DNA from: Providencia zhijiangensis
GTDB lineage: Bacteria > Pseudomonadota > Gammaproteobacteria > Enterobacterales > Enterobacteriaceae
DNA length: 64,000 bases
Direction of reading: 5' to 3'
Assembly (NCBI RefSeq): GCF_030315915.2
Contig: NZ_CP135990.1
Coordinates: 620,001-684,000, forward strand
Made by a program: the position numbers and the translations under genes. Under the pieces are notes generated by a model. The model was not told the DNA's origin. It saw only the letters and a program-made list of their open reading frames with translations, and made no database searches. Position 1 is the stretch's first letter, and each line of letters begins with the position of its first letter. Below, piece by piece: positions 37,179-48,724 of the stretch.

Positions 37179-38327
37179 ATGGCGAAAAGAGATTTTTATG
37201 AGGTTTTAGGCCTCGAAAAAAATGCTTCAGAGAAAGATATCAAGCGAGCGTACAAGCGCTTAGCAATGAAATACCATCCTGACCGTAATCAGGAAAACAA
37301 AGATGAATCTGAAGAGAAATTTAAAGAGATAAAAGAAGCTTACGAAGTCCTGTCCGATGAGCAAAAACGCGCCGCTTACGACCAATATGGTCATGCTGCG
37401 TTTGAGCAAGGCGGTATGGGTGGCGGCGGTGGATTCGGCGGCTTTGGTGGCGGCGATTTCAACAGTGATATTTTTGGTGACATCTTCGGTGACATTTTTG
37501 GTGGCGGTCGTCGTCAACAGCGCCCAAGCCGTGGTTCTGATCTGCAATACAACATGGAACTGACTCTTGAAGAAGCAGTCCGTGGAGTGACCAAAGAGAT
37601 CCGTATTCCAACGCTTGAAAGCTGCGACGTGTGCCACGGTAGCGGTGCAAAACCAGGTACTAGTGCAGATACGTGCCAAACCTGTCACGGTATGGGCCAA
37701 GTACACATGCGCCAAGGTTTCTTCTCGGTACAACAACCTTGCCCAACCTGTCACGGTCGCGGAAAAGTCATCAAAGACCCATGCAACAAATGTCATGGTC
37801 AAGGTCGCGTTGAGAAATACAAAACCTTATCCGTTAAGATCCCTGCAGGGGTTGATACAGGTGACCGCGTTCGTTTATCCGGTGAAGGTGAAGCCGGTGC
37901 GAATGGTGCACCAGCAGGGGATTTATTCGTTCAAATGCATGTTTTACCTCACGATATTTTTGAGCGTGATGGTAATAACTTACATTGCGAAGTGCCAATC
38001 AACTTCGCAGCAGCAGCGCTGGGCGGCGAAATTGAAGTCCCAACCCTGGATGGTCGCGTTAAACTGAAAATTCCTGCGGAAACCCAAACGGGCAAAACAT
38101 TCCGTATGAAAGGTAAGGGCGTGAAATCAGTACGTGGTGGTATGCAAGGTGACTTAATGTGTCACATTGTTGTCGAAACCCCAGTCAAACTGAATGAGAA
38201 ACAAAAAGAGTTACTCAGAGAGTTTGGTGAGTCGTTAGGCGGTACGGGTGGCGAGAAAAATAGCCCACGTTCAAAACGCTTCTTAGATGGCGTGAAAAAA
38301 TTCTTTGATGATTTAACCAATAAATAA
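37179..38327 (+). CDS. dnaJ: Chaperone DnaJ (Hsp40)
   Basis: DnaJ delivers substrates to DnaK and stimulates its ATPase. The J domain carries the HPD triad in KYHPDRNQ (residues 31-38), then a Gly/Phe-rich region ([17 protein letters not shown]), four CxxCxGxG zinc repeats ([32 protein letters not shown]) and the C-terminal substrate-binding domain. 382 residues. It forms an operon with dnaK. Confidence 0.97.
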   Translation: MAKRDFYEVLGLEKNASEKDIKRAYKRLAMKYHPDRNQENKDESEEKFKEIKEAYEVLSDEQKRAAYDQYGHAAFEQGGMGGGGGFGGFGGGDFNSDIFGDIFGDIFGGGRRQQRPSRGSDLQYNMELTLEEAVRGVTKEIRIPTLESCDVCHGSGAKPGTSADTCQTCHGMGQVHMRQGFFSVQQPCPTCHGRGKVIKDPCNKCHGQGRVEKYKTLSVKIPAGVDTGDRVRLSGEGEAGANGAPAGDLFVQMHVLPHDIFERDGNNLHCEVPINFAAAALGGEIEVPTLDGRVKLKIPAETQTGKTFRMKGKGVKSVRGGMQGDLMCHIVVETPVKLNEKQKELLREFGESLGGTGGEKNSPRSKRFLDGVKKFFDDLTNK

Positions 38328-38351
38328 TGGTTGATCGCTAAGTTAAGAATC

Positions 38352-38390
38352 ATGGCTGATCCAGTGAAATACTGAATCAGCCATTTTTTT
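38352..38390 (+). terminator. dnaKJ terminator
   Basis: A long stem ATGGCTGAT...ATCAGCCAT with an inner stem CAGT-GAAAT-ACTG and seven T residues, 24 nt after the dnaJ stop. It touches the stop codon of the convergent gene and may serve only the + strand. Confidence 0.88.
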
Positions 38391-39789
38391 ATTTCACTGT
38401 TTCACCGCTAGCAACCACGGTTTTACGAACTTGATCAGCAAATTGCAGGGCTTCTTTCACAATCGCATTCTCATCAACGGTGAGCACTTTGCGGTCTTCC
38501 ATTAATAGATTTCCGTCCACAATGGTATGGCGTACATTAGAAGCATTCGCCCCATAAACCAGTGCGGCATAAGGGCTATACATCGGTACCATATTTGGTG
38601 ATTTTGTATCGACAACGATGATATCCGCCAATTTCCCCACCTCTAAAGAGCCTAACTTATCTTCCATGTGAATGGCTTTCGCGGAGCCTTTGGTCGCTAA
38701 TTCAACCACGGTAATGGGCGGCATTGCAGCTCTATCTTTATTTTCGAGCTTATGAATTTTACCCACCAAATTTAGTTCGTTCATGGTCGTTAAGGTATTG
38801 CTGGACATCGGGCCATCGGTTCCTAAGCCTACACGTACCCCTTTCGCTAACATCGCAGTCACTGGAGCAACACCTTTAGCTGATTTGGTATTCGCACTGA
38901 CATTATGAGCCACACCGACATCATACTGTTTGAGCAGGTCGATATCGGTTTCATCAACCATAATGGCATGAGCGGCAATCACTTTATTATTCAGGGCGCC
39001 GATATCTGCCATATATTGAACCGGGCTTTTGCCGCCAGTACGTTTGGAAATTTCTTCTTGTTCTCGATCGGTTTCTGCTAAGTGGATCATCACTGGAACA
39101 TTAAGTTCTTGAGAAAGCTTAGCGATTTTTTGTAGATGCTCAGTGGTGTTGGTATAAGGTGCGTGAGGAGCAAAAGCTGGCGTAATGCGAGGGTGGTCTT
39201 TGTATTGGTTGATAAAACTCACGGCATAAGCGATACCTTCATCTGCATTTTTAGCATCAGCAACAGGGAATTTGATCACAGATTCCCCAAGGATCGCACG
39301 CATACCAATTTTATCGACGGTTTTTGCCACCTCGTCTTCGAAATAGTACATATCCACGTAAGTCGTGACACCACCTTTGACCATCTCGACGTTGGCTAAG
39401 TTAGCGCCTACTCGCACCATTTCACGGGAAACCATCTTGCTCTCTAATGGAAAAATATAACGGTGTAAACGGTCGGGAACATCATCGGCGAGGGAACGAA
39501 ATACGGTCATGGATGCGTGAGTATGGGTGTTGATTAACCCGGGCATGACAATATCGCCATCAACATTTAGCTGTTTTTTTGCGGTATATTGCGTGGCAAG
39601 CTCAGGGCCACCGACTGCGATAATTTTATTTTTATCAATAACAACGGTTCCATTTTCAATAACTTGATTATTGGCATCCATCGTCAAAACGGTACCATCA
39701 ACAATCATTAAATCCGCTGGAGTGGTGGCAAGTGCCGCGATAGGTGCTGCCATCATAGATATAGCAACGAGAGATCGGAGTAATGTCAT
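38389..39789 (-). CDS. Exported TRZ/ATZ-type amidohydrolase
   Basis: The mature part is a metal-dependent amidohydrolase of the SAH/chlorohydrolase (MtaD/TrzN) type: metal ligands in GLINTHTHASM (His89, His91), APHAPYT, MIHLAETD, AAHAIM and Asp in LGTDGPMSSN; the C-terminal LGSLEVGKLADIIVVD returns to the beta-sandwich domain. Unusually it begins with a signal peptide (RSLVAISMMAAPIAALA-TT), whereas family members are normally cytoplasmic. ATG 39789 is chosen because GAGG lies 5 nt upstream; TTG at 39807 is an alternative. Likely action is deamination of a purine- or pterin-like substrate in the periplasm, which is inferred. Not in this place in E. coli. Confidence 0.85.
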   Translation of the reverse strand: MTLLRSLVAISMMAAPIAALATTPADLMIVDGTVLTMDANNQVIENGTVVIDKNKIIAVGGPELATQYTAKKQLNVDGDIVMPGLINTHTHASMTVFRSLADDVPDRLHRYIFPLESKMVSREMVRVGANLANVEMVKGGVTTYVDMYYFEDEVAKTVDKIGMRAILGESVIKFPVADAKNADEGIAYAVSFINQYKDHPRITPAFAPHAPYTNTTEHLQKIAKLSQELNVPVMIHLAETDREQEEISKRTGGKSPVQYMADIGALNNKVIAAHAIMVDETDIDLLKQYDVGVAHNVSANTKSAKGVAPVTAMLAKGVRVGLGTDGPMSSNTLTTMNELNLVGKIHKLENKDRAAMPPITVVELATKGSAKAIHMEDKLGSLEVGKLADIIVVDTKSPNMVPMYSPYAALVYGANASNVRHTIVDGNLLMEDRKVLTVDENAIVKEALQFADQVRKTVVASGETVK

Positions 39790-39894
39790 TCTTACCTCAT
39801 GACTCAATGAAAAATAGGGCTAAAAGGTTATTGGTATCAAACATTATGGATATCAAATATAGGATGTAAAACTCATATTCTAAGCCCCACTATC

Positions 39895-40743
39895 TTAACT
39901 GGATAGTTTCGCCAGTAACACCCCAAGTAAGATGACAATACAGGCGAGGACTCGCATTCCATTAAATTTCTCTTTAAGAAATACAATGGAAAGAAACATA
40001 GCGAAAAGGACGCTAGTTTCGCGAATAGCAGCAACGAGTACGATTGGCGCTTGGCTCATTGCCCAGATTGCAATGCCGTAACTAATTAGCTGCATTAACC
40101 CACCAAGCAAACCTGAGCGCCAATATTGTCCAAATCCGTGCAGTAGCGAACGTTTGTATTTCATCACACCGGGAATGGCGAGTACTGCGCCATTTAATAA
40201 AAACAGCCATAGGGTATAAACAACAGGATCTTGGCTGGCTCTCGCGCCATATCCATCCGAGAGGGTATAACAGGCGGTAAAGAAGGCGGTACACAGCGCA
40301 AAGATAAGGGCTTTACCTTTGATGTTCAAAGAGAATTTTCGACCTGCAAACGCGATGGCTACCACCCCTGAAATAATAAAAATAATCCCTACAAAACTCA
40401 TAAATGGTAAGGATTCATTAAATAAAACAATACTTAATAACGCAGTGATTAAAGGGGCTGAGCCGCGAGAAATAGGGTAAATCTGGCTGAGATCACCATG
40501 GTTGTATGCTTGGCTGAGAAAATAGATATAACCGATGTGAAATAGTACTGACAAAGCTAACCATGGGACGGCATCAGGAGACGGTAGCCCAAACCAAAAG
40601 AGGGCTGGAATAGTTAAAACCCCAGAAAAAATGGCAATCATCACCAAACCAAAGAAGCGGTCATTACCAAATTTCACCAGAGCATTCCAACTGGCATGGC
40701 AAAACGCGGCAAACAGCACAGAAAGCAGAACGTATAGGGACAT
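39895..40743 (-). CDS. EamA/DMT-superfamily transporter
   Basis: About ten hydrophobic spans in two halves (for example YVLLSVLFAAFCHASWNALV and the second EamA repeat ending AACIVILLGVLLA with conserved SVLFAMFLSIVFLKEKF). Length 282 residues from ATG 40743; a GTG 72 nt upstream is not supported. Family members export small metabolites; the substrate is unknown. It lies on the minus strand after the amidohydrolase gene region and could share a function with it, but a 105-nt gap separates them. Confidence 0.82.
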   Translation of the reverse strand: MSLYVLLSVLFAAFCHASWNALVKFGNDRFFGLVMIAIFSGVLTIPALFWFGLPSPDAVPWLALSVLFHIGYIYFLSQAYNHGDLSQIYPISRGSAPLITALLSIVLFNESLPFMSFVGIIFIISGVVAIAFAGRKFSLNIKGKALIFALCTAFFTACYTLSDGYGARASQDPVVYTLWLFLLNGAVLAIPGVMKYKRSLLHGFGQYWRSGLLGGLMQLISYGIAIWAMSQAPIVLVAAIRETSVLFAMFLSIVFLKEKFNGMRVLACIVILLGVLLAKLSS

Positions 40744-41137
40744 AATATAGAGAGATAGTGATTGCCTAAGGGTGGCTCGAGTATCACATAAAGCGTCTTT
40801 TTTATGAAGCGGCACGCAAGAAAGAGAGGGAGGGGGTTTTTATTTTTGCGAAGGGCTTCGAAAATAAAAAAATAAACGATTTTTTTGACTATCTGTAAAG
40901 GTCATTTTTCATTAGTCTCTAAAAAAGTTGAATATTTAAAGCGCTTTACCCAGTAAATTTATTGTTGGTTTTTAGAATAGTTGCCTATAGTTAAATTAAC
41001 GATTTATTATCATTCGTCGTGATCTCGATTGCTAAATATTCGGAAATTACGATCATTAATGGATAAATAAACGATTTTTTACGAATTAATGATTATCATA
41101 ATATTAACATTCAAAAATATTTTTTGAGGTTATTCAT
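40744..41137. other. AT-rich region upstream of nhaA with a repeated motif
   Basis: It contains no ORF. The 15-mer AATAAACGATTTTTT occurs twice in the same orientation (40871-40885 and 41066-41080), and TTAACGATTTATTATC at about 40996 is related. These could be sites for NhaR, which regulates nhaA in E. coli; that is inference. Confidence 0.45.
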
Positions 41138-42325
41138 ATGACAGCAATTATTCGTAAATTTTTAAAGTTAGAAGCAGCAGGAGGGCTACTCCTAATTATT
41201 GCTGCCATTGTCGCTTTAATAATGGCTAATACGCCATTACAGGGAGCTTATCAGCAATTTTTAGATATTCCGGTAGCTATTAAAATCTCAACATTTGAAT
41301 TAGATAAACCTCTGATTCTATGGATTAATGATTTCTTAATGGCCGTGTTTTTCCTGGTTGTTGGTTTAGAGGTAAAGCGCGAGTTATTGGAAGGATCCCT
41401 GGCAGGACGTGATAAAGCGATATTTCCGGCAATTGCAGCTGTGGGGGGAATGATTGCACCGGCGTTAGTTTACTTAGCGTTTAATGGTGCGGATGATATT
41501 ACTCGTCAAGGGTGGGCTATCCCTGCAGCAACAGATATTGCGTTCGCGTTGGGTGTGATGGCGTTATTAGGTAAGCGTGTTCCTACGGAGCTCAAAGTAT
41601 TTTTATTGGCATTAGCTATCATTGATGACCTTGGTGTCATTGTGATTATTGCCTTTTTCTATACCAGCTCAGTTTCTGTCGTTGCATTGAGTTTAGCGGC
41701 ACTGTGTGTGGCAATACTGTGTCTAATGAACTGGCGACGAGTTGAAAACACCGCAGCTTACTTAGTGATTGGCTTAATCTTGTGGGTCTGTATTTTGAAA
41801 TCAGGTGTTCATGCCACTCTGGCTGGAGTGATTGTTGGTTTCTTAATTCCATTAAGAGGGACTAATAATACAAAACCGTCGGAAGAATTAGAGCATGTGC
41901 TGCACCCTTGGGTTGTTTATCTCATATTGCCTATCTTTGCATTTGCAAATTCAGGCGTACAACTCAATGGCGTCACCTTTGATGGTTTAATGAGCCCATT
42001 ACCACTTGGCGTCGCAGCGGGTTTGATACTGGGCAAACCAGTCGGTATTTTCTTATTTAGTTGGATTTCGGTAAAAGTAGGGTTGGCTAAATTGCCAGCA
42101 TCGATTAACTTGAAGCAAGTGTTTGCTGTTTCTGTGCTTTGTGGGATCGGTTTTACTATGTCTATTTTTATCACCGGCCTCGCTTTTGAAGGGCTTGATG
42201 AAGTGTATAGTACCTACTCGAGACTGGGTATTTTAATCGGTTCCACAACAGCAGCATTGTTAGGGTACTTTATGTTAAGGGTAGTGTTACCGAAACCAAA
42301 AGTTTCGCACAGCGATGCAAAATAA
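41138..42325 (+). CDS. nhaA: Na+/H+ antiporter NhaA
   Basis: NhaA exchanges two H+ for one Na+ (or Li+) across the inner membrane and gives salt and alkaline tolerance. The Asp pair in [13 protein letters not shown] matches E. coli Asp163/164; [18 protein letters not shown] and [17 protein letters not shown] are signature segments. 395 residues, about 11-12 spans. GAGG precedes the ATG. nhaR follows, as in E. coli. Confidence 0.96.
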   Translation: MTAIIRKFLKLEAAGGLLLIIAAIVALIMANTPLQGAYQQFLDIPVAIKISTFELDKPLILWINDFLMAVFFLVVGLEVKRELLEGSLAGRDKAIFPAIAAVGGMIAPALVYLAFNGADDITRQGWAIPAATDIAFALGVMALLGKRVPTELKVFLLALAIIDDLGVIVIIAFFYTSSVSVVALSLAALCVAILCLMNWRRVENTAAYLVIGLILWVCILKSGVHATLAGVIVGFLIPLRGTNNTKPSEELEHVLHPWVVYLILPIFAFANSGVQLNGVTFDGLMSPLPLGVAAGLILGKPVGIFLFSWISVKVGLAKLPASINLKQVFAVSVLCGIGFTMSIFITGLAFEGLDEVYSTYSRLGILIGSTTAALLGYFMLRVVLPKPKVSHSDAK

Positions 42326-42461
42326 ACATAATAGACGTAATTATTAGTAAGAATTTTCGAGTTAATCTTCTATGATATGCCCGCGGTATGAGTTGCATAC
42401 TGCGGGTATTTTAACTTATAACTCCCGATTACGGGGTACGGGTAAAGCGTATGGTCAGTAT

Positions 42462-42509
42462 GTACTGTGGTCATTAAGTACTGCGGTCATTAAGTACTGC
42501 GGTCATTAT
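42462..42509 (+). repeat. Three tandem 16-bp repeats upstream of nhaR
   Basis: GTACTGTGGTCATTAA, GTACTGCGGTCATTAA and GTACTGCGGTCATTAT lie head to tail, ending 22 nt before nhaR. Confidence 0.85.
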
Positions 42510-42531
42510 TGGCGATACAAAAGGAATCGAT

Positions 42532-43455
42532 ATGCGGGTTTCACATCTTAATTTTAACCACCTTTACTATTTCTGGCATGTTTGCAAAGAAGGCTCTGTT
42601 GTCGGTGCCGCTGAGGCTCTTTACCTGACTCCACAGACAATTACTGGGCAAATTAAAGCACTCGAAGAGCGGTTAGGTGGAAAATTATTTAAACGCCAAG
42701 GTCGAGGGCTAGTGCCTTCTGAACTGGGACAACTGATTTTTCGTTATGCTGACAAAATGTTTATGCTCAGCCAAGAAATGCTGGATATCGTCAACTACAG
42801 CCGAGAATCTAACCTGCTGTTTGATGTAGGTGTGGCTGATGCATTATCGAAACGTTTAGTCAGTCGTGTACTAGAAACGGCAGTTGTCGAACATGAGCAG
42901 ATTCATTTACGTTGCTTTGAATCGACTCATGAGCTGTTGCTGGAGCAATTAAGCCAGCACAAGCTGGATATGATTTTATCGGATTGCCCTGTGGACTCTT
43001 CACAGCAAGAGGGCCTGTTCTCCGTTAAATTAGGTGAATGCAGCGTCAGTTTTTTCTGCCGTCAGCCAGTACCGAAGAAACCATTTCCTGAATGTCTAGA
43101 AGAGCGCAGGTTATTAATTCCAGGGCGTCGCTCGATGCTTGGTCGCCATTTATTAACATGGATCCGCAATAAAAACCTGCAAGTTGAAGTACTTGGTGAG
43201 TTTGATGATGCAGCATTAATGAAAGCATTCGGGATGTATCACAATGCAATTTTTGTGGCGCCATCTTTATATGTAAAAGACATTTTTGCTGATAATGAAG
43301 TGCAAGAAATTGGCCGCTTAGATAGCGTTAAAGAAGAGTATTACGTGATTTTTGCGGAAAGAATGATCCAGCACCCGGCAGTACAACGTGTCTGTAACAA
43401 AGATTTTTCTGAGTTATTTTCCGCGCCGTTCGATAATTTAGAACAGAAAGTTTAG
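42532..43455 (+). CDS. nhaR: LysR-family activator NhaR
   Basis: NhaR is the Na+-responsive activator of nhaA. The N-terminal LysR helix-turn-helix is clear ([20 protein letters not shown] with [19 protein letters not shown]), followed by the ligand domain ([40 protein letters not shown]). 307 residues. AAGGA lies 8 nt before ATG. It is separated from nhaA by 206 nt containing a tandem repeat, so it may have its own promoter. Confidence 0.96.
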   Translation: MRVSHLNFNHLYYFWHVCKEGSVVGAAEALYLTPQTITGQIKALEERLGGKLFKRQGRGLVPSELGQLIFRYADKMFMLSQEMLDIVNYSRESNLLFDVGVADALSKRLVSRVLETAVVEHEQIHLRCFESTHELLLEQLSQHKLDMILSDCPVDSSQQEGLFSVKLGECSVSFFCRQPVPKKPFPECLEERRLLIPGRRSMLGRHLLTWIRNKNLQVEVLGEFDDAALMKAFGMYHNAIFVAPSLYVKDIFADNEVQEIGRLDSVKEEYYVIFAERMIQHPAVQRVCNKDFSELFSAPFDNLEQKV

Positions 43456-43489
43456 AGCACAAAGGTGTAAGGCAGGAAATTAGCAGACA

Positions 43490-43515
43490 AAAAAACCGGC
43501 CTAAGCCGGTTTTTT
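43490..43515. terminator. Bidirectional terminator between nhaR and rpsT
   Basis: AAAAAACCGGC-CTAA-GCCGGTTTTTT is symmetric and lies between convergent genes. Confidence 0.9.
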
Positions 43516-43532
43516 ATAATCAAGAAGCGAAA

Positions 43533-43793
43533 TTACATTGCTTTGATTTGAGCAACTAAGTTAGCTTTATGACGTGCTGCTTTGTTTTTGTGGATCAGGC
43601 CTTTGCTAGCGTGGCGATCAACAAGAGGTTGCATGTCATTGAATGCTTTCTGAGCTGCTTCTTTATCGCCTGCAGCGATAGCAAGGTAAACTTTCTTAAT
43701 AAAAGTACGTACCATAGAGCGACGGCTAGCGTTGTGCTGGCGACGTTTCTCTGATTGAACGGCACGTTTCTTAGCTGATTTGATATTAGCCAA
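43533..43793 (-). CDS. rpsT: 30S ribosomal protein S20
   Basis: An 86-residue, highly basic protein ([20 protein letters not shown]) matching S20. Translation starts at TTG 43793, with GGAG 8 nt upstream. A rare TTG start is also used in E. coli rpsT, where it is linked to autoregulation by S20. Confidence 0.97.
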   Translation of the reverse strand: MANIKSAKKRAVQSEKRRQHNASRRSMVRTFIKKVYLAIAAGDKEAAQKAFNDMQPLVDRHASKGLIHKNKAARHKANLVAQIKAM

Positions 43794-44392
43794 GGTCCAA
43801 CTCCCAAATGTATTCTATTGAGGACAATTTAAAGGTCAAGGAATATGCCCTTTCGCCCTTCATTTGTCAATGGATTTGTGCAAATAAACATCGTGTACTT
43901 CGATGTCAATGCGTTGTGAATGGTGCAAGATTCTATCAGCAAATATCAGAAGAATACAGATCTGCGCGTGAAAAAAAGCATAATTGATAGAAGATATTTT
44001 AAATCATTTTTCAGAAAAAATTTTTTTAGTGATATCAAACGTGCATCAAGATGAAATTGAATTATAAATAGAGTGTTTTTTATACACTTGGGTTTGTTAT
44101 ACAAAATGGATGATAAGAAAACTATAAAAATTAAATATTTTTAGAGATCTCCGCGTCAATTTGTTGTATTGATAATCTATTGGTTATCCAAACTTTTTTG
44201 ATTTACCTATCGACAATGATCAGATTCAGCAGCGCAGTGTCGTGCAGAAAGATGCTTAGCAGTGTAAAATCATCTGATTAAATAGTGTAGTGATCAAAAA
44301 AATAGGGTTTAATGAAAGCTTTTACGAACTTAGGTTAACCTTATGCGTCGTACAAGGTATAATCCTGCAATTTCCTCGGTATTGAGCCAGTT
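43794..44392. other. Intergenic region between rpsT and ribF
   Basis: About 600 nt holding the divergent rpsT and ribF promoters. AT-rich; no ORF with a convincing ribosome binding site, no FMN riboswitch recognised. Confidence 0.5.
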
Positions 44393-45331
44393 ATGGAGCT
44401 AATTCGCGGTATACAAAATATCCGGTCGTACCATCATGGTTGCGTACTGACTATTGGTAATTTTGATGGTGTTCATCGTGGGCACCAAGTATTACTTCAA
44501 AATTTGAAGCTCAAGGGTAAACAGTTAGGTTTACCAACTGTTGTGATGATCTTTGAACCACAACCCCTTGAATTTTTTACGGGTGATAAGGCTCCTGCGC
44601 GTTTGACACGCCTAAGAGATAAAGTGAAGTACCTTGCTGATAGCGGGGTCGATTATCTGTTATGTGTGGAATTTAACCAGCATTTTGCCTCATTAACACC
44701 CGATGCTTTTGTGTCTGACTTGTTAGTTGACAAACTCGGTGTGAAATATCTTGCCATCGGTGATGATTTCCGGTTCGGAAAAAATCGGATGGGTGATTTT
44801 TCTTTTTTACAGCAAGCCGGTCAAAAGTTTGGTTTTGAAGTCGCAGACACCGAAAGCTTTTGTGATTCAGGTGTGCGCGTCAGCAGCACTGCAATCCGTA
44901 AAGCGATACAAAACAATGATCTGACATTAGCTGAAAATTTATTAGGTCACACATACCGCATTAGTGGGCGTGTGGTTCACGGTAATCAGCTAGGTCGTAC
45001 GATAGGTTTTCCGACAGCAAACCTACCGTTAAAACGTTTAGTCACACCGGTGACTGGCGTGTATGCTGTAGAAGTTCATGGTCTGGGCGATAGGCCTGTA
45101 CCGGGCGTGGCAAACATTGGCACACGCCCAACGGTATCTGGAAAAGGTACCCAGTTAGAAGTCCATCTGATTGATGCACATATGGATTTATATGGGCGTC
45201 ATATTGATGTTGTGTTACGTAAAAAATTACGTGACGAACAGCGGTTTGCTTCGTTGGACGCGCTGAAGGAGCAAATTGCTAATGATGTAGTTGCAGCTAG
45301 AGAATATCTCGCAGCAATTGGAATCAGATAA
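44393..45331 (+). CDS. ribF: Bifunctional riboflavin kinase / FAD synthetase RibF
   Basis: RibF makes FMN and FAD from riboflavin. The N-terminal adenylyltransferase domain has TIGNFDGVHRGHQVLL and VSSTAIRKAI; the C-terminal kinase domain has GRVVHGNQLGRTIGFPTANL. 312 residues (E. coli 313). It heads a cluster running through ileS and lspA to ispH. Confidence 0.96.
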   Translation: MELIRGIQNIRSYHHGCVLTIGNFDGVHRGHQVLLQNLKLKGKQLGLPTVVMIFEPQPLEFFTGDKAPARLTRLRDKVKYLADSGVDYLLCVEFNQHFASLTPDAFVSDLLVDKLGVKYLAIGDDFRFGKNRMGDFSFLQQAGQKFGFEVADTESFCDSGVRVSSTAIRKAIQNNDLTLAENLLGHTYRISGRVVHGNQLGRTIGFPTANLPLKRLVTPVTGVYAVEVHGLGDRPVPGVANIGTRPTVSGKGTQLEVHLIDAHMDLYGRHIDVVLRKKLRDEQRFASLDALKEQIANDVVAAREYLAAIGIR

Positions 45332-45359
45332 TTTAGCGGAAAATTGGAACTGAGAATCG

Positions 45360-48170
45360 ATGAGTGACTATAAAAATACCCTGAATCTACCAGAAACAGG
45401 GTTCCCAATGCGTGGCGATCTCGCTAAACGCGAACCACAGATGTTAGAGCGCTGGTACAAAGAAGGTTTGTATCAGGCAATCCGTAAAGCAAAATCGGGC
45501 AAGAAAACCTTTATTCTGCACGATGGTCCTCCGTATGCTAACGGCAGTATTCATATTGGTCACTCAGTAAACAAAATTCTCAAAGATATTATTATTAAAT
45601 CCAAAGGGCTGGCGGGCTTTGATTCCCCATACATCCCTGGTTGGGATTGCCATGGATTACCTATTGAACACAAAGTTGAACAAATCGTAGGTAAACCAGG
45701 GGAAAAAGTTTCCGCCGCTGAATTTCGTGCAAAATGCCGTGAATATGCTAAAGAGCAAATTGAAGGGCAAAAAGCTGATTTTATCCGCTTAGGTGTGTTG
45801 GGTGAGTGGGACAAACCTTACCTGACCATGGATTTTAAAACCGAAGCGAACATCATCCGTGCGTTGGCGAAAACCGTTGCAAATGGCCACTTAGTGAAAG
45901 GGGCAAAACCCGTTCACTGGTGTACCGCATGTGGTTCTTCATTGGCTGAAGCGGAAGTCGAATATTACGACAAAACATCTCCATCTATCTACGTTCGCTT
46001 TCCTGCGGTAGATAGCAAAGCCGTTTGCGAAAAATTTGGTGTTTCTAGCGATAAAACGCCATCTTTAGTGATCTGGACGACAACGCCTTGGACATTACCA
46101 GCTAACCGTGCAATCTCTCTAAACCCAGAGTTCAAATACTCTCTGGTGGATGCGAATGGCGATTTAGTCATTCTGGCAACTGACTTAGTTGAAGAAGTCA
46201 TGAAGACTGTCGGTGTTGAGTCGTGGACAGTATTAGGCGAGTGTGAAGGTAGCGCATTAGAGTTACTGCGTTTCGCTCATCCATTTATGGGCTTTGATGT
46301 GCCTGCAATTTTAGGCGACCACGTTACGCTAGATGCGGGTACAGGTGCGGTACATACAGCGCCAGGCCATGGTCCTGAAGACTATGTTGTTGGACAAAAA
46401 TATGGTTTAGAAACAGCGAACCCAGTAGGCCCAGATGGCTGCTTCTTGCCAAATACCTATCCAGGTTTAGATGGTTTATTTATTTTCAAAGCTAACGATG
46501 TGGTGCTGGAAATTCTGAATGAGAAAGGCTTACTGATGTACAAGAAAGCTATCTCTCACAGCTACCCATGCTGCTGGCGCCATAAAACCCCAGTTATTTT
46601 CCGTGCGACACCACAATGGTTTATCGGCATGGATAAAAACGGTCTGCGTGAACAATCTCTGAAAGAGATCGATATTGTTCAGTGGATCCCAGGTTGGGGT
46701 CGTGCACGTATCGAGTCAATGGTAGAAAACCGTCCTGACTGGTGTATTTCACGTCAACGTACTTGGGGTACTCCAATGTCGTTATTCGTGCACAAAGAGA
46801 CTGAAGAACTGCATCCGCGTACTTTAGAGCTGATGGAAGAAGTCGCTAAGCGCGTTGAAGTTGATGGTATCCAAGCATGGTGGGATTTAGATCCCGCTGA
46901 ATTGCTGGGTGCTGATGCTGAAACTTATCGTAAAGTGCCAGACACATTAGACGTTTGGTTCGATTCAGGATCCACCCACTTTGCAGTGGTTGACGCGCGT
47001 CCTGAATTCCATGGCAACTCTGCGGATATGTATCTGGAAGGTTCTGACCAACACCGTGGTTGGTTCATGTCTTCTCTGATGCTGTCTACTGCGATGAAAG
47101 GCAAAGCCCCTTACCGTCAAGTTCTGACCCACGGTTTTACCGTTGATGGTCAAGGCCGTAAGATGTCTAAATCTTTAGGTAATACGGTTAGTCCGCAAGA
47201 TGTGATGAATAAACTGGGTGCAGATATCCTGCGTCTGTGGGTGGCATCAACCGACTATACAGGCGAAATCGCGGTATCTGATGAAATTTTAAAACGTGCT
47301 GCAGACTCTTATCGCCGTATCCGTAATACCGCGCGTTTCTTACTGGCAAACTTAAATGGTTTCAATCCAGAAACCGATATGGTGAAACCAGAAGATATGG
47401 TGGTGTTAGATCGCTGGGCGGTTGGTCGTGCATTAGAAGCACAGAAAGAGATTACGAAAGCGTATGATGAGTATGATTTCTTAGGTGTTATCCAACGCTT
47501 AATGCATTTCTGCTCTATCGAGATGGGCTCGTTCTATCTGGATATTATCAAAGACCGTCAATACACCGCGAAAAGTGATAGCGTTGCTCGCCGTAGCTGC
47601 CAAACTGCACTGTTCCATATCGTGGAAGCATTGGTTCGTTGGATTGCACCGGTTCTGTCCTTCACCTCCGATGAAATCTGGAACGAATTACCGGGCAAAC
47701 GCGCTCAGTTCGTTCTCACTGAAGAGTGGTATAACGGTTTATTTGGTTTAGACGAATCTGAAGCGATGAATGATGGTTTCTGGTCTGAACTGTTAGCCGT
47801 ACGTGGTGAAGTGAACAAAGTTCTGGAACAAGCGCGTACAGACAAGCACATTGGTGGTTCGTTAGAAGCCTCGGTAACGTTATATGCAGATAGCACATTA
47901 GCCGTTAAGTTAAATAGCTTAGGTGATGAACTGCGTTTTGCGCTGTTAACATCTCAAGCGAATGTGGCTGATATTGCAACGGCACCTGCGGATGCACAAG
48001 ACAGTGAACTGAAAGGCCTGAAAATTGCCTTCAGAAAAGCGGCTGGGGAAAAATGTCCTCGTTGCTGGCATTATGCAAGTGATATTGGTGCAGCGGCAGA
48101 ACAACCTGAAATCTGTGGTCGCTGTGTGACTAACGTAGCCGGAAACGGTGAATTACGTAAGTTTGCTTAA
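45360..48170 (+). CDS. ileS: Isoleucyl-tRNA synthetase
   Basis: Class I synthetase with the HIGH motif in [15 protein letters not shown] (about residues 57-71), the editing domain [13 protein letters not shown], the KMSKS motif in [12 protein letters not shown], and a C-terminal zinc site CPRCWHY...CGRC. 936 residues (E. coli 938). The stop overlaps the lspA start by 1 nt. Confidence 0.98.
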   Translation: MSDYKNTLNLPETGFPMRGDLAKREPQMLERWYKEGLYQAIRKAKSGKKTFILHDGPPYANGSIHIGHSVNKILKDIIIKSKGLAGFDSPYIPGWDCHGLPIEHKVEQIVGKPGEKVSAAEFRAKCREYAKEQIEGQKADFIRLGVLGEWDKPYLTMDFKTEANIIRALAKTVANGHLVKGAKPVHWCTACGSSLAEAEVEYYDKTSPSIYVRFPAVDSKAVCEKFGVSSDKTPSLVIWTTTPWTLPANRAISLNPEFKYSLVDANGDLVILATDLVEEVMKTVGVESWTVLGECEGSALELLRFAHPFMGFDVPAILGDHVTLDAGTGAVHTAPGHGPEDYVVGQKYGLETANPVGPDGCFLPNTYPGLDGLFIFKANDVVLEILNEKGLLMYKKAISHSYPCCWRHKTPVIFRATPQWFIGMDKNGLREQSLKEIDIVQWIPGWGRARIESMVENRPDWCISRQRTWGTPMSLFVHKETEELHPRTLELMEEVAKRVEVDGIQAWWDLDPAELLGADAETYRKVPDTLDVWFDSGSTHFAVVDARPEFHGNSADMYLEGSDQHRGWFMSSLMLSTAMKGKAPYRQVLTHGFTVDGQGRKMSKSLGNTVSPQDVMNKLGADILRLWVASTDYTGEIAVSDEILKRAADSYRRIRNTARFLLANLNGFNPETDMVKPEDMVVLDRWAVGRALEAQKEITKAYDEYDFLGVIQRLMHFCSIEMGSFYLDIIKDRQYTAKSDSVARRSCQTALFHIVEALVRWIAPVLSFTSDEIWNELPGKRAQFVLTEEWYNGLFGLDESEAMNDGFWSELLAVRGEVNKVLEQARTDKHIGGSLEASVTLYADSTLAVKLNSLGDELRFALLTSQANVADIATAPADAQDSELKGLKIAFRKAAGEKCPRCWHYASDIGAAAEQPEICGRCVTNVAGNGELRKFA

Positions 48171-48673
48171 TGAAGACACCTATTTGTTCTACTGGTTTGC
48201 GTTGGCTGTGGCTGACGGTTGTGATTATCGTTGCAGATTTAGCAATTAAGCAATTGGTCTTAAAAGAGCTAACTCTGTACGACCCACACCCTTTAATTCC
48301 GTACTTTAACCTTATGTACGCTCAAAACTTTGGTGCGGCATTCAGTTTTCTGGCGGATAAAGGCGGCTGGCAGCGCTGGTTCTTTGCTGGAATAGCTATT
48401 GCCATCTCCATTACGTTAATGGTGATGATGTATCGTCAAAGCGTGAAAAAACGCCTGAGCAATATTGCTTATGCGTTAATTATTGGTGGTGCGATCGGTA
48501 ATTTATTTGACCGTTTAGTGCATGGCTTTGTGGTTGACTACATTGATTTTTATGTTGGCAACTGGCACTGGCCGACCTTCAACTTGGCGGATATGGCCAT
48601 TTGTATCGGTGCGGCGTTGGTGATTTTTGAAGGCTTTTTGCCGGATAAACCCAAACAGCAAGATGCTAAATAG
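48170..48673 (+). CDS. lspA: Lipoprotein signal peptidase LspA
   Basis: An inner-membrane aspartyl protease that removes signal peptides from prolipoproteins. Four hydrophobic spans; catalytic Asp residues lie in [19 protein letters not shown] and [11 protein letters not shown]. 167 residues. Its ATG overlaps the ileS stop (TAATG), indicating coupled translation. Confidence 0.96.
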   Translation: MKTPICSTGLRWLWLTVVIIVADLAIKQLVLKELTLYDPHPLIPYFNLMYAQNFGAAFSFLADKGGWQRWFFAGIAIAISITLMVMMYRQSVKKRLSNIAYALIIGGAIGNLFDRLVHGFVVDYIDFYVGNWHWPTFNLADMAICIGAALVIFEGFLPDKPKQQDAK

Positions 48674-48724
48674 AACAGATAGTGCGATAGGTTAATAAAA
48701 CCCAATATTGCATATTAATCATCT

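Noticed and set aside
37260..37802. Long leftward open frame inside dnaJ
   Set aside because: Antisense shadow of a well-conserved gene, no ribosome binding site.
42462..42509. CRISPR array
   Set aside because: The three units are contiguous with no spacers and no cas genes are present.
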